Source: Streptomyces acidiscabies (lineage in GTDB: Bacteria; Actinomycetota; Actinomycetes; Streptomycetales; Streptomycetaceae). Taken from it: 64,000 nucleotides of DNA. Under the pieces are notes generated by a model, which searched no databases, was not told where the DNA came from, and worked only from the letters and a program-made list of their open reading frames with translations. The stretch covers positions 2,004,001 to 2,068,000 of the forward strand of contig NZ_JAGJBY010000001.1 of the NCBI RefSeq assembly GCF_020010905.1. Reading direction: 5' to 3'. Shown here in pieces: positions 25,680-34,064 of this stretch. The position numbers and the translations under genes were made by a program. Each line of letters begins with the position of its first letter. The stretch's first letter is position 1.

Positions 25680-26675
25680 TTGCGACAGACCCTGAGCAGG
25701 GGAATGGTCGCGGCGGCTGCCGCGACGAGCATTCTGTCCCTGTGCGGCAGCCCGGCGTTCGCCGACTCGCACACCAGCGGCACCACGGCCGGCTCGCCCG
25801 GCGTCCTGTCCGGCAACAACGTCGAGGTCCCCATCGACGTCCCGGTCAACGCGTGCGGCAACACGGCCGACGCGGCAGCCGGCTTCAACCCCACCTTCGG
25901 CAACTCCTGCGGGTCCCCTGCGGAGGTGGCTCAGAAGTATGCCGGGTACGGGGCGGACGATGACGACGAGTCGTACGGGGGGTACGGGTCCTACGGCGAC
26001 GAGCACGAGCACGGGTACGGGGCCGGTGACTGGGGCGACGACTCGGGGTACGGGACCGGGCAGCCGCCGGGCGGCGGGGACCAGCCTCCGTCGGGCCACG
26101 ACCAGCCGCCGGGCGGGGGTGACCAGCCTCCCGGCGGGGGTGACCATCCTCCGGGTGGAGGCGACCAGCCGCCGACGGGCAACGATCAGCCGCCCGGGGG
26201 TGGGGAGGAGTGCGACAGCCCCGGGGATGTGATCGGTGGGCCGGACTCCAACGGGGAGACGTGCGAGCAGCCGCCCGGTGGAGGTGACCAGCCCCCTGGC
26301 GGTGGCGACCAGCCCCCGACGGGCAACGACCAGCCCCCCGGCGGTGGCGACCAGCCGCCCACCGGCAACGACCAGCCCCCCGGCGGGAACGATCAACCCC
26401 CGACGGGCAACGATCAGCCTCCCGGTGGCAACGACCAGCCCCCCACGGGCAACGATCAACCGCCGACCGGCAACGACCAGCCCCCCACGGGCAACGACCA
26501 GCCGCCGACCGGTACCAACCAGCCGCCCACGGGCAACGACCAGCCCCCCGCCAAGCCGCCGGTCCTGGCCCACACCGGTACGAGCGACCTGCTCGCCGCC
26601 GCGGGTTTCAGCGCCGCGATGATCGCGGGCGGCGCCGTTCTCTACCGACGTGGCAGGGCCGCTTCCCGTCGGTGA
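25680..26675 (+). CDS. Sortase-anchored chaplin with one chaplin domain and a long QPP repeat stalk
   Basis: About 331 residues from a TTG at 25680 (LRQTLSRGMVAAAAATSILS), chosen because AGGAAG lies 9 bases upstream and the signal peptide begins there. Residues 38-78 are one chaplin domain (AGSPGVLSGNNVEVPIDVPV, NACGN and FNPTFGNSCG, with Cys 59 and 77). Next comes a Tyr/Gly/Asp-rich stretch (YGGYGSYGDEHEHGYGAGDW). A stalk of about 170 residues made of QPPGGGD and QPPTGND units is interrupted by a Cys-containing segment (EECDSPGDVIGGPDSNGETC). The end has an LAHTG class E sortase motif at about 295, a hydrophobic helix and RRGRAASRR. Long chaplins usually carry two chaplin domains, so this layout is unusual. 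The anchored form would hold short chaplins at the wall. Confidence 0.88.
   Translation: MRQTLSRGMVAAAAATSILSLCGSPAFADSHTSGTTAGSPGVLSGNNVEVPIDVPVNACGNTADAAAGFNPTFGNSCGSPAEVAQKYAGYGADDDDESYGGYGSYGDEHEHGYGAGDWGDDSGYGTGQPPGGGDQPPSGHDQPPGGGDQPPGGGDHPPGGGDQPPTGNDQPPGGGEECDSPGDVIGGPDSNGETCEQPPGGGDQPPGGGDQPPTGNDQPPGGGDQPPTGNDQPPGGNDQPPTGNDQPPGGNDQPPTGNDQPPTGNDQPPTGNDQPPTGTNQPPTGNDQPPAKPPVLAHTGTSDLLAAAGFSAAMIAGGAVLYRRGRAASRR
26060..26550 (+). repeat. Coding tandem repeat for QPP(G/T)G(G/N)D units
   Basis: A degenerate 21-base period (a seven-residue unit Q-P-P-x-G-x-D) runs through this part of the chaplin gene, with more than 20 copies in two blocks. The second block, from about 26265, is dominated by QPPTGND. 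Such repeats usually vary in copy number between strains. Confidence 0.8.
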
Positions 26676-26697
26676 CGAACCCTTCGCACACGCCTTG

Positions 26698-26729
26698 GTG
26701 CCGGACGCTCCTGGAAGCGGCCGGCACCC
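26698..26729. terminator. Hairpin between the long chaplin and the convergent flavoprotein gene
   Basis: GGTGCCGG (26698-26705) pairs with CCGGCACC (26722-26729), with an inner CGCT/AGCG stem. Confidence 0.6.
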
Positions 26730-26772
26730 GCGTTTGTGGGTCAACTGGCCCTGGGATCAGCTGACTCCGGGA

Positions 26773-28155
26773 TCAACGCCGTACGGCGTCCGCGCTCCGT
26801 TCCCCGCTCCGCCCCGGCGCCGGGACCGCCCCGCCGGGCACCCCGGTGCGCAGGCGGCGGCGTACGCCTCGTACCAGCGTGCCGGACGTGAACGTCGCGC
26901 CGTGCACGAAGCGCATCGCGGGGCCGAAGCCGGAGGCGGTGACGAGGCCGGCCATGAAGAGGCCGGGCCAGGAGGACTCGAACTCCCGTCCCACGGAAGG
27001 GGATCCGTCGGCCACGGCGGCGAGGGCTCCGCGCAACTCGGGGGAGAGGAGGGCGAGTCGGTCGCGGGTGGCCTTGAAGCCGGTGGCGGAGATGACGTGG
27101 TCGGTCGCGATGGAGCGGGTGCGGCCGGCGGAGTCGGTGATCTCCAGCTTGAGCTTCTCGGCGTCGGTCCGTGGCTTCCCGGACGCCGAACGCCCCTTGC
27201 CGGAGGCCGACTTGCTCTTGCCCGGCCCTGACTTGCCCTTGCCCGGCGCCGACGCGCCCTTGTCGGCCGCCGAGTTGGACAACTCCCCTTCCGCCGCCGT
27301 CACTTCGTGCCCCAGCAGTACTTCCACCATCCCCTCCACCCGGTCCCGTACCCACCAAGCCCCGGCGGGGCCAAGGGCGTCGGCGGCGATCCGGGCCCGC
27401 GTCTCCTCCGGCAGGCGCCGGTACCACCCGGCCCGCTCGGAGTAGAACCAGTTACGCCACCCGCAGCCCAGCCCGCTGTGCGGTGAGCGCAGGGACTGCC
27501 ACCAGGGCCGCTCCCACGGCGGCGGGACATCGTTCCAGTCGAGCCGGTCCGCGCGCGCCAACACCCGTACCTTCGTGCCCTGTTCGGCGAGGAGCGCGGC
27601 CGTCTCCAGGGCCGCCTGGCCGCCGCCGATGACGGTGACGTCGCGCTCCCGGAAGCGGTCGAGGGAGCTGTGGTGGCTGCTGTGGGTGACGAGGTCGGGG
27701 GAGACGCCGTGCAGCGCGGAGGGGATCTCCACGAACGGCATGACGCCGATCGCGAGGGCGACCGTACGGGCGTGGACGGTCTCCCCGTCGTCGGTCACCG
27801 CCTCGAAGCCGCCGGGGTGCGGGGAGATCCGGACGATGGTCCGCTCGTCCACCTCGGGGACGGCGTTGCGGGCGAACCACAGGCCGTACTCGGCGAACAC
27901 CTCCACCGGGATCGGCTCGCCGTGGCGCGCGGAGACGCCGCGCGTCTCGCAGTACGCGTCGAGGCGCCAGCGCGCGGCGGGGTCGGACAGGTTGGACGCC
28001 CACGGCTCCGACTTGAGGAACATGCCGCGCGGCATGTGGTCTCGCCAGGACGCCATGGGCCGGCCGAAGACGCGCAGGCTCAGCCCGGCGGACGCGGCAT
28101 GGGACGCGATGGACAGGCCGTACGGGCCGGCACCCACCACCAGCAGGTCGAACAT
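26773..28155 (-). CDS. FAD/NAD(P)-dependent oxidoreductase (lysine-hydroxylase-like flavoprotein)
   Basis: A 460-residue cytoplasmic flavoprotein. The FAD-binding motif VVGAGPYGLSIASHA is at residues 6-20, and a second dinucleotide motif VIGGGQAALETAALL is near 175. W-R-x-H-M-P-x-G-M-F-L-K-S (residues 39-51) and ATGF near the end (ISATGFKATRD) are the pattern of the lysine N6-hydroxylase/flavin monooxygenase-like family. Residues about 288-326 are a low-complexity insert of GKGKSGPGKSKSASGKG type, absent from usual members. The ATG at 28155 shares its A with the TGA of the ATP-grasp gene (TGATG), so the two are coupled. The substrate is not evident; a role with the ATP-grasp enzyme in tailoring a small molecule or glycan is plausible. 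Confidence 0.8.
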   Translation of the reverse strand: MFDLLVVGAGPYGLSIASHAASAGLSLRVFGRPMASWRDHMPRGMFLKSEPWASNLSDPAARWRLDAYCETRGVSARHGEPIPVEVFAEYGLWFARNAVPEVDERTIVRISPHPGGFEAVTDDGETVHARTVALAIGVMPFVEIPSALHGVSPDLVTHSSHHSSLDRFRERDVTVIGGGQAALETAALLAEQGTKVRVLARADRLDWNDVPPPWERPWWQSLRSPHSGLGCGWRNWFYSERAGWYRRLPEETRARIAADALGPAGAWWVRDRVEGMVEVLLGHEVTAAEGELSNSAADKGASAPGKGKSGPGKSKSASGKGRSASGKPRTDAEKLKLEITDSAGRTRSIATDHVISATGFKATRDRLALLSPELRGALAAVADGSPSVGREFESSWPGLFMAGLVTASGFGPAMRFVHGATFTSGTLVRGVRRRLRTGVPGGAVPAPGRSGERSADAVRR

Positions 28156-29576
28156 CAGCAACTGCTCGCTTTCGAGTCATCGGTCGGAGGAGTGTTCGGA
28201 GGGGTGTGGGGGGAAGCCGAAGGGGAGACCACGGGGGAGGTCGTGGGGGAGGCCGTCGTACCCGTGAGACCTGAGAGTGACGCCGGACGGCTATCACCCT
28301 GAGGTAGCCCGGTACGGGATACCGGCGGCGAGGGCGACTGCCGTACGACCCGGGGTCGTACCCCCGTACCCCCCGTACCGCCGGACCCGCTACCCGCCCG
28401 CCGCAGCCGCTGGACGACCCGTGTCGCGACGTGGCGGCACCACAGGCCCCACATCGTGCGGCCCGGCGTGGGGTCGTCGGCGGCGTACCAGGCGAGTTCA
28501 CGGCCGTGCGGGGCGGGGCGCAGGGCGGTGAGGGGGGCGTAGTTCTCGACGACGAAGGCGCGGCCGGGGCGGGGGGAGCCCGGCGGGAGGGGGCGGTGGG
28601 TGAGGTCGAGGTGCTGGGCGCGGACGACGTCGAGGCCCGCCGCGTCCGTGAAGAGGCGGAACTGGGCGCCGGGGCGCGGGTTGAAGTCGAGGAGGTGGTA
28701 GCGGCCGGTGGCGGCGCAGCGGCGGAAGTCGAGGTCGAGGATGCCCCGGTAGCCGAGGTCGCCGGTGAGGCGCTCGGCGAGCGAGGTCACCGTGGCGTTC
28801 GGGACCCACTCGCCGACGGCCGTGAGCCCGGCGCCGCGCGGCCAGGACAGCAGCTTGCGGCCGGGCCCGCCCGCGCGGACGGCTCCGGCGCGGTCGGCGT
28901 ACCCGTGGAAGAACCAGTCCAGTCCCGCGCCGGGCGCCAGGAACTCTTGCAGCAGCAGGGGGCAGCCGGCCTCCTCCGTACGGAGGTACAGCTCGCGCGC
29001 CTCCTGGGTGGAGCGCAGGACGACCGTGCTGCGCAGTCCGCTGCCGCCGGGCAGCAGCCACGGGCGGCTCCACTTCGCGATCACCGGCAGGCCCAGCCGC
29101 CACGCGGCCTGCGCCGCCTGCGACTCGCTCTCCGGGACGACCGTCTCGGGGTGCGGGACGCCCGCCGCCCGGCACAGCCCCGCCAGCTCGGCCTTGTCCG
29201 CGACCCGCTGCGGCAGCTCGCCGGGCTGCTGCGGCAGCAGGTAGGCGGGCGCCAGCTCCTCGCGCAGCCTGCTCACCGCGACCGCGCTCGCGTCGTCCAT
29301 CGGGATCAGCACGGCGGGCCGCTCCACGCGCGCGGCGACCCGCAGCAGCACGGCCGCGATCTCCGCGTCGGCGGCCCCGGGCAGCGGCGGCGGATGCAGC
29401 TGCCGTACGAACCGGGAGTGGCGTACGGGGCTCCCCGTCACGTCCGCGACGAGGTGGACCTCGACCCCGGCGCGGCCGAGCGAGCGCACGGCACCCAGCG
29501 TTCCGTGGTGAAAGGGATTCCGGTCGATCCGCAGCAGCACTGCGGGGACGCGGGTGTCGAGCAGGGGCACGGGCAT
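28155..29576 (-). CDS. ATP-grasp domain protein (carboxylate-amine ligase-like)
   Basis: A 473-residue protein. The N-terminal PreATP-grasp part reads AVLLRIDRNPFHHGTLGAVR and VLIPMDDASAVAVSRLREEL; the ATP-grasp fold follows with VADKAELAGLCRAAGVPHPE, LPVIAKWSRPW, LLLQEFLAPGAGLDWFFHGY, and the metal-binding YRGILDLDFR...YHLLDFNPRPGAQFRLF. Enzymes of this type join a carboxylate to an amine or thiol through an acyl phosphate. From about residue 400 the tail is Ser/Pro/Thr-rich low complexity with no catalytic role visible. It is coupled to the downstream flavoprotein by a TGATG junction. The substrates are unknown. Confidence 0.82.
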   Translation of the reverse strand: MPVPLLDTRVPAVLLRIDRNPFHHGTLGAVRSLGRAGVEVHLVADVTGSPVRHSRFVRQLHPPPLPGAADAEIAAVLLRVAARVERPAVLIPMDDASAVAVSRLREELAPAYLLPQQPGELPQRVADKAELAGLCRAAGVPHPETVVPESESQAAQAAWRLGLPVIAKWSRPWLLPGGSGLRSTVVLRSTQEARELYLRTEEAGCPLLLQEFLAPGAGLDWFFHGYADRAGAVRAGGPGRKLLSWPRGAGLTAVGEWVPNATVTSLAERLTGDLGYRGILDLDFRRCAATGRYHLLDFNPRPGAQFRLFTDAAGLDVVRAQHLDLTHRPLPPGSPRPGRAFVVENYAPLTALRPAPHGRELAWYAADDPTPGRTMWGLWCRHVATRVVQRLRRAGSGSGGTGGTGVRPRVVRQSPSPPVSRTGLPQGDSRPASLSGLTGTTASPTTSPVVSPSASPHTPPNTPPTDDSKASSC

Positions 29577-29748
29577 TCCTTCGGTTCGTTCACCGGTGCG
29601 GACGAGCGGATCACTCGAAAGCCGTAACGGCGGTGGCGTACTTCCTTTTCGTATGACTTATATGTGACTGTCTGTCAGGAATTCCTGACGCTGTCATAAC
29701 GCGCGAATGGTGCGGTCATCACGCGTGAGAGTGGAGAAAGGAGCAGGC

Positions 29749-31104
29749 ATGGCCCCACGAAAGCGACGTACCCGGTCCCGTCGGCTGGCCGTCGTCGCGA
29801 CGGCCGTCGTCGTATCGGCCGCCCTGGCCTCCGGTCCTGGTTTCGCCGCGAGTGCGGGGGTGGTGCAACGCGCCGAACCTCCCGCTCCCGCGTGGTGGGA
29901 GAGCGGCCGGTGGCACGACGGGTGGTGGGGGGACGACGGCGACCCGGCCCCCGCCGAGGAGCCGGCCCAGGCCCCCGCGCCCGTAGTACCCGTAGACCCC
30001 GTAGTACCTCCGAAGGACCCGGCGACCCCCGCCAAGAAGTACCCCGCCTTCGGCGCCTACCTCGACTACGGCCCCCGGGGCGTGTCCCGGATGGCCGAGC
30101 TGAGCCGCTGGCTCGGCGGGTCGGAGCTGAAGGTCGGCCACACCTACCTGCCGGGCGACCGGTGGAGCAACATCGAGGGCGCCCCCGGCTTCCTCGACGT
30201 GTGGGCGGACTGGCGGCGCGAGAAGGACGACCGGACGTTCGTCCTCAACGTGCCGATGCTGGAGCGCAACGAGGAGGGCGTCTCCGACCCCGAGGTGCGC
30301 AGGCTGCTGCGGCAGGGCGCCGCCGGGCAGTTCGACCACCACTACAAGGCCCTCGCCGAACGCCTCGTCGCCCTGAAGGTGCCGGACACGGTCATCGTGC
30401 TCGGCTGGGAGATGAACGGCACGACGTACACCCATCGTTGCGGCCCGGACCCGCAGGCCTGGAAGACGTACTGGAACAGGATCGTCACCACCATGCGTTC
30501 GGTGCCGGGCCAGCAGTTCAAGTTCGACTTCACGCCGAGCCGGGGCCGCGACGCCGTTCCGTGGACCGAGTGCTATCCCGGTGACGACACGGTCGACATC
30601 GTCGGAATGGACTCGTACGACCAGCCGACCGGCCGGACGTTCGACGAACAGGTGACGGAGCCCTACGGCCTTCAGCAACACGTGGATTTCGCGAAATCCC
30701 ACAACAAGGCCATCTCCTATCCGGAATGGGGGCTCTTCCGCAACGGCGACAACCCGGAGTACATGCGGCGCATGCTCGCCTGGATGGACGAGCACAAACC
30801 GCTGTACAACACCGTCACCGACTACTGCCCGCACGGCGTGTGGCAGTGCGGATCGAACCCGCGCTCCTCCGAGGTCTACCGGTCGATGCTGTCCGGCCGG
30901 ACGGACGAGCCGGTCACCCCGGTGGAGCCGCCGGTCGTGGTGCCGCCGGTCGACCCGACGCCTCCGGTGGAGCCGGTGCCGGTCCCGTTGCCGCAGCCCC
31001 AACCCCAGCCGGAATGCTCGCCGGTTGACCTCGGCAGCTGGGTCGAGCACTGGCTCGGCGGGAAGCTCTGCCTCAAGTTCGACTGGTTCTCCCGCAACCG
31101 GTGA
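29749..31104 (+). CDS. Secreted GH26-like glycoside hydrolase
   Basis: About 451 residues from the ATG at 29749, which has AAAGGAG upstream. A twin-Arg-rich basic start (PRKRRTRSRRLAVVATAVVV) and a signal region precede a Trp/Pro-rich linker. The catalytic domain (about 95-385) contains FGAYLDYGPRGVSRMAELSR, the acid/base motif VLGWEMNGTTY (Glu about 221), FDFTPSRG, VDIVGMDSYDQ and the nucleophile motif ISYPEWGLF (Glu about 325). These match clan GH-A, GH26-type enzymes. A Pro/Val linker and a short Cys-containing tail (PECSPVDLGSWVEHWLGGKL) end the protein. It faces the polysaccharide operon across a terminator, so trimming the locus's own polymer is a reasonable guess. Confidence 0.8.
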   Translation: MAPRKRRTRSRRLAVVATAVVVSAALASGPGFAASAGVVQRAEPPAPAWWESGRWHDGWWGDDGDPAPAEEPAQAPAPVVPVDPVVPPKDPATPAKKYPAFGAYLDYGPRGVSRMAELSRWLGGSELKVGHTYLPGDRWSNIEGAPGFLDVWADWRREKDDRTFVLNVPMLERNEEGVSDPEVRRLLRQGAAGQFDHHYKALAERLVALKVPDTVIVLGWEMNGTTYTHRCGPDPQAWKTYWNRIVTTMRSVPGQQFKFDFTPSRGRDAVPWTECYPGDDTVDIVGMDSYDQPTGRTFDEQVTEPYGLQQHVDFAKSHNKAISYPEWGLFRNGDNPEYMRRMLAWMDEHKPLYNTVTDYCPHGVWQCGSNPRSSEVYRSMLSGRTDEPVTPVEPPVVVPPVDPTPPVEPVPVPLPQPQPQPECSPVDLGSWVEHWLGGKLCLKFDWFSRNR

Positions 31105-31109
31105 CCCGG

Positions 31110-31152
31110 CCGGTGGCGGCGGGCCCGCACGCTCAGGTCCCGCCGCCACCGG
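31110..31152. terminator. Bidirectional terminator overlapping the end of the acetyltransferase gene
   Basis: A perfect 14-base stem (CCGGTGGCGGCGGG at 31110-31123 with CCCGCCGCCACCGG at 31139-31152). The right arm encodes the GGGG tail of the minus-strand acetyltransferase ending at 31133. Confidence 0.75.
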
Positions 31153-32239
31153 ACCGCTCCCTGAAGGACTCCCAGCGGTGCAGTAATTCCTTGCCGTGCC
31201 GCCGGGCCGCCACGTCGCACAGCGCCGCCGACAGCAGCGGCGCGGTGCGCCGCCGGGCGAGCAACAGCCGCTGGTTGACGACGGGTTCGGGCCGCCAGTG
31301 GTGCTTGTACGGCTCGTTCCCGCGCAGCAGGCTCAAGGCTCCCCGGGGCCGCTGGCGGGCGTGCTCGGCGCACGCGTCCAGCAGCATCACCGCGACATCC
31401 GCCTTCCGCTCCCGCAGCCGCGGATGCGCCCCGTACAGATAGCCGCCGGCCAACTCCCGGGACAGCAGCGTGAGATCGACGGCCACGACGTCGTCGTCCA
31501 GCCGGAACTCGGTCACCACCGCGTCCCCCGACCGCACCATCGGCCCGACCGACCTCACCAGGTGGTCGCAGAACCGCTGTTGCAGGTGCTCGGACGTCAC
31601 CTTCCGGCCCTGCCACTGGAGTTGGTGCAGGTCGAGCAGGCGCCGCAGCGCCGAGTCCACCTCGTCGGCCGGTACGACGCTGCGCTCCACCCCGAGCGAG
31701 GTCAGCTTGCGCAGCTTGGCCCGCACCCGCTGCGCCTTCGCCGAGGGCAGCCGCGCGACCAGCTCCTCCATCGGTACGGCGGGCAGCTCCAGGCACACCG
31801 AGTCGCCGACCCGACGCCGAGGGCCCCGCCAGTGCTCGTACACCCGCTCCACGGCACCCCCCGGCCGCACCTCGCGGAAGTCGATCAGCGCGGTCCGCGC
31901 CGCCGCCGCGAGACCCTCGGTGAGCGCGGCGACGGCCTCCTCCGCGCGCTCGTCGTCGACCAGGACGTCCCCGTAGTCGGAGATCGCCCCGCCCAGCGGC
32001 ACCAGCGAGGGGAACGGACTGCGTACGGCCATCAGGGGCGCGGCGGCGACGAGTTGACCGCCCTTGTCGCGCACCAGGAGCAGGCGCAGTCGGCCGCGCC
32101 TGCCGTAGGACAGCCACCAGGAGTGCAGCCAGGCGTGGCTCTGGAACGGCGTCGCCGTCCCGCACCGCCCGTACAGATCGGCCCAGTCGGCGGCGAGGGA
32201 CGCGAACTCGCCCTCGTCCGCGACCAGTTCGGTGTTCAT
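31133..32239 (-). CDS. FemAB/CelD-like GNAT acetyltransferase of the polysaccharide locus
   Basis: A 368-residue protein starting at ATG 32239, which overlaps the preceding stop by four bases (ATGA). It belongs to the BioF2-like (CelD/BcsL) acetyltransferases: FQSHAWLHSWWLSYGRRGRL RLLLVRDKGGQLVAAAPLM at the start, GGAISDYGDVLVDD, VERSVVPADEVDSALRRLLD LHQLQWQGRK in the middle, and AVDLTLLSRELAGGYLYGAH and LLRGNEPYKHHW near the end. Members of this group acylate sugars or peptides during exopolysaccharide synthesis. It is the last gene of the nine-gene minus-strand operon. Which group it transfers is not known. Confidence 0.82.
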   Translation of the reverse strand: MNTELVADEGEFASLAADWADLYGRCGTATPFQSHAWLHSWWLSYGRRGRLRLLLVRDKGGQLVAAAPLMAVRSPFPSLVPLGGAISDYGDVLVDDERAEEAVAALTEGLAAAARTALIDFREVRPGGAVERVYEHWRGPRRRVGDSVCLELPAVPMEELVARLPSAKAQRVRAKLRKLTSLGVERSVVPADEVDSALRRLLDLHQLQWQGRKVTSEHLQQRFCDHLVRSVGPMVRSGDAVVTEFRLDDDVVAVDLTLLSRELAGGYLYGAHPRLRERKADVAVMLLDACAEHARQRPRGALSLLRGNEPYKHHWRPEPVVNQRLLLARRRTAPLLSAALCDVAARRHGKELLHRWESFRERSGGGGT

Positions 32240-32934
32240 CGCGCGCCGTGGACGTCGGCGGCGAGGGCGGGGCCGGGGACGGAGGTCTTGGCGTCCTCGG
32301 CGGTCCGCTTCTCTTCCGGCGCCCGCGTCCCTTCCGAAGTCCGCCTCGCCGCCTTGGAGTTGCGCTTGGGTCGGACCAGCAGCACCAGCCCGCCCAGCAG
32401 TCCGCCCGCGCTCGCCCCGACCAGGCCGGTGACCGCCGGGGACTGCGAGGACGGGTCGGTCGGCTTCAACGCCCGCGCGAACTGCTGGAGTTCGACGTTC
32501 GTCGTCTTCTCGCTGCCCTTCGCGTGCTGGGTCAGCGCCCGCGACACCGCGTTCGCCATGTCGGCGGCGAGGTCGGCACGCCCCGAGGTCGCGGTGATCG
32601 ACACCATCGGCGCGTCCGGCGAGGTCGCCGTCTGCACGCTCTTGCGGAGCGTGTCCACCGGCACCCCGGCCCACACCTGGGCGTCGCCGAGCACCGCGAG
32701 CTGGGTCGCGACCCGGCCGTACGCCTGCGCGAAGCCCAGCGCGGAGGACGGGTCGGACTTCTCGGCGGGGACGGCGACGACGTACGCGGTCGCCGTGTAG
32801 ACGGGCGGCTTCAGCACGCCGTACGCGCCGCCCGCCAGGCCCCCGGCGAGGGCGCCGGCGGCGAGCAGGGTCCAGGGCGGGAGTGCCTTGGCGCGGGTGA
32901 GGAGGGCTGGGCGGCGGGAGGTGTTCTCGGTCAT
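32236..32934 (-). CDS. Wzz-like polysaccharide chain-length/co-polymerase protein
   Basis: A 232-residue membrane protein that starts at ATG 32934, overlapping the glycosyltransferase stop by four bases. Two transmembrane helices frame a periplasm-equivalent domain: TLLAAGALAGGLAGGAYGVL at residues about 22-41 and VTGLVGASAGGLLGGLVLLV at about 167-186, the usual two-helix layout of Wzz and capsular adaptor proteins. The C-terminal cytoplasmic tail is basic and charged (RPKRNSKAARRTSE) and has no tyrosine kinase domain. It should control polymer length or export with the Wzy-like and MurJ-like proteins of the same operon. Confidence 0.8.
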   Translation of the reverse strand: MTENTSRRPALLTRAKALPPWTLLAAGALAGGLAGGAYGVLKPPVYTATAYVVAVPAEKSDPSSALGFAQAYGRVATQLAVLGDAQVWAGVPVDTLRKSVQTATSPDAPMVSITATSGRADLAADMANAVSRALTQHAKGSEKTTNVELQQFARALKPTDPSSQSPAVTGLVGASAGGLLGGLVLLVRPKRNSKAARRTSEGTRAPEEKRTAEDAKTSVPGPALAADVHGAR

Positions 32935-34064
32935 GTGACGGTGGCTTTCTGGGGTGACGGGACGGAGAGGGTGGTCGTGTAGACGTCCATGAGGCGTGCG
33001 GCGCTGCGGGCGATGTCGTAGTGGCGGGCGGCTTCGGGCGGGGTGCGCGGGCCGCAAGTCGGGGGTCTGCGCAGGGAGTTGGCGAACTCCTCCGCGCCGC
33101 ACGGCACTTGGCGGGCGTCCGGCGCCTGTCCCGGCAGGTCCTCGATCGCCGGGCACGACGCGTACCGCACCGGCAGACCGGCGGCGAGCGCCTCCACGGC
33201 CGCCAGGCCGAACGCCTCGTCCGGCGAGGGGGACGCCAGGACGTCCATCGCCGAGGTCAGCGACGGCAGGTCGGGGCCGGGGGAGCCGTCCGGGACGTAC
33301 GGGCGCTCGCCGGTGAACAACACCCGGTCGGCGACGCCGACTTCGTGCGCGGTCCGCCGTAGGACGCTCTCCTCGGGGCCGCCGCCGACCAGCAACAGCC
33401 AGTGGTCCTCGGGGAGTTGGGCGAGGGCCTCGATCAGGACGTCGAAACGTTTCCCGGCGCTCAGGCGGCCGATGCCGCCGATCACGTACGCGTCCTCGGG
33501 CAGGCCCAGACGGCGGCGCGTGCGGTGGCGGGCCACCGGGTCGAAGCGGAAACGGTCCAGGTCGATGCCGTTCGGGACGACCTCGATACGCGGCGCGGGC
33601 ACGCCCCAGCGGCGCAGACGGTCGGCGACCGTGGGGGAGACGGCGACCGTCGAACTCCCCAGCCGCTCGCTCGCCAGGTACAGGGCGCGCACCCCCTGGG
33701 TGAGGCTGCGGCCCTCCATCTGCGCGTCGCCCAGGGAGTGTTCGGTCGCGACGATCGCCCGCACCCCCGCGAGGCGCGCCGCGAGACGGCCGTACACGCA
33801 GGCGCGGTACAGGTGGGTGTGGACGAGGTCGTAGCCGCCGGACCTGATGTGCCTCACCAGGCGGGGCAGCGCGCCCAGGTCGCGGTTGCCGGACATGCCG
33901 AGGTGCGTGACCCGGACCCCGTCCGCGATCAGACCGTCGGCGACCGCGCCCGGGTTGGTGAGCGTCACCACGTCGCACTCGACCGGCAGATGCCGGATCA
34001 GCAGCCGGAGTTGCTGCTCGGCGCCGCCCGTGCCCAGGCCCGTGATGATGTGCAGCGCCCTCAC
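32931..34064 (-). CDS. Family 4 glycosyltransferase
   Basis: A 377-residue GT-B enzyme. The N-terminal Rossmann half begins MRALHIITGLGTGGAEQQLR and includes YDLVHTHLYRACVYGRLAAR. The C-terminal half has EVVPNGIDLDRFRFDP, IGGIGRLSAGKRFDVLIEAL, LLLVGGGPEESVLR and the donor-site E-x7-E motif SPDEAFGLAAVEALAAGLPV. The motif GTGGAEQ is typical of GT4 enzymes that build exopolysaccharide repeat units. It is joined by four-base overlaps to the deacetylase upstream and the Wzz-like gene downstream. Donor and acceptor sugars are unknown. Confidence 0.9.
   Translation of the reverse strand: MRALHIITGLGTGGAEQQLRLLIRHLPVECDVVTLTNPGAVADGLIADGVRVTHLGMSGNRDLGALPRLVRHIRSGGYDLVHTHLYRACVYGRLAARLAGVRAIVATEHSLGDAQMEGRSLTQGVRALYLASERLGSSTVAVSPTVADRLRRWGVPAPRIEVVPNGIDLDRFRFDPVARHRTRRRLGLPEDAYVIGGIGRLSAGKRFDVLIEALAQLPEDHWLLLVGGGPEESVLRRTAHEVGVADRVLFTGERPYVPDGSPGPDLPSLTSAMDVLASPSPDEAFGLAAVEALAAGLPVRYASCPAIEDLPGQAPDARQVPCGAEEFANSLRRPPTCGPRTPPEAARHYDIARSAARLMDVYTTTLSVPSPQKATVT

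Noticed and set aside
26060..26550. Regular repeats that could look like a CRISPR array
   Set aside because: They are a coding 21-base period in frame with the chaplin protein, there are no spacers, and no cas genes are near.
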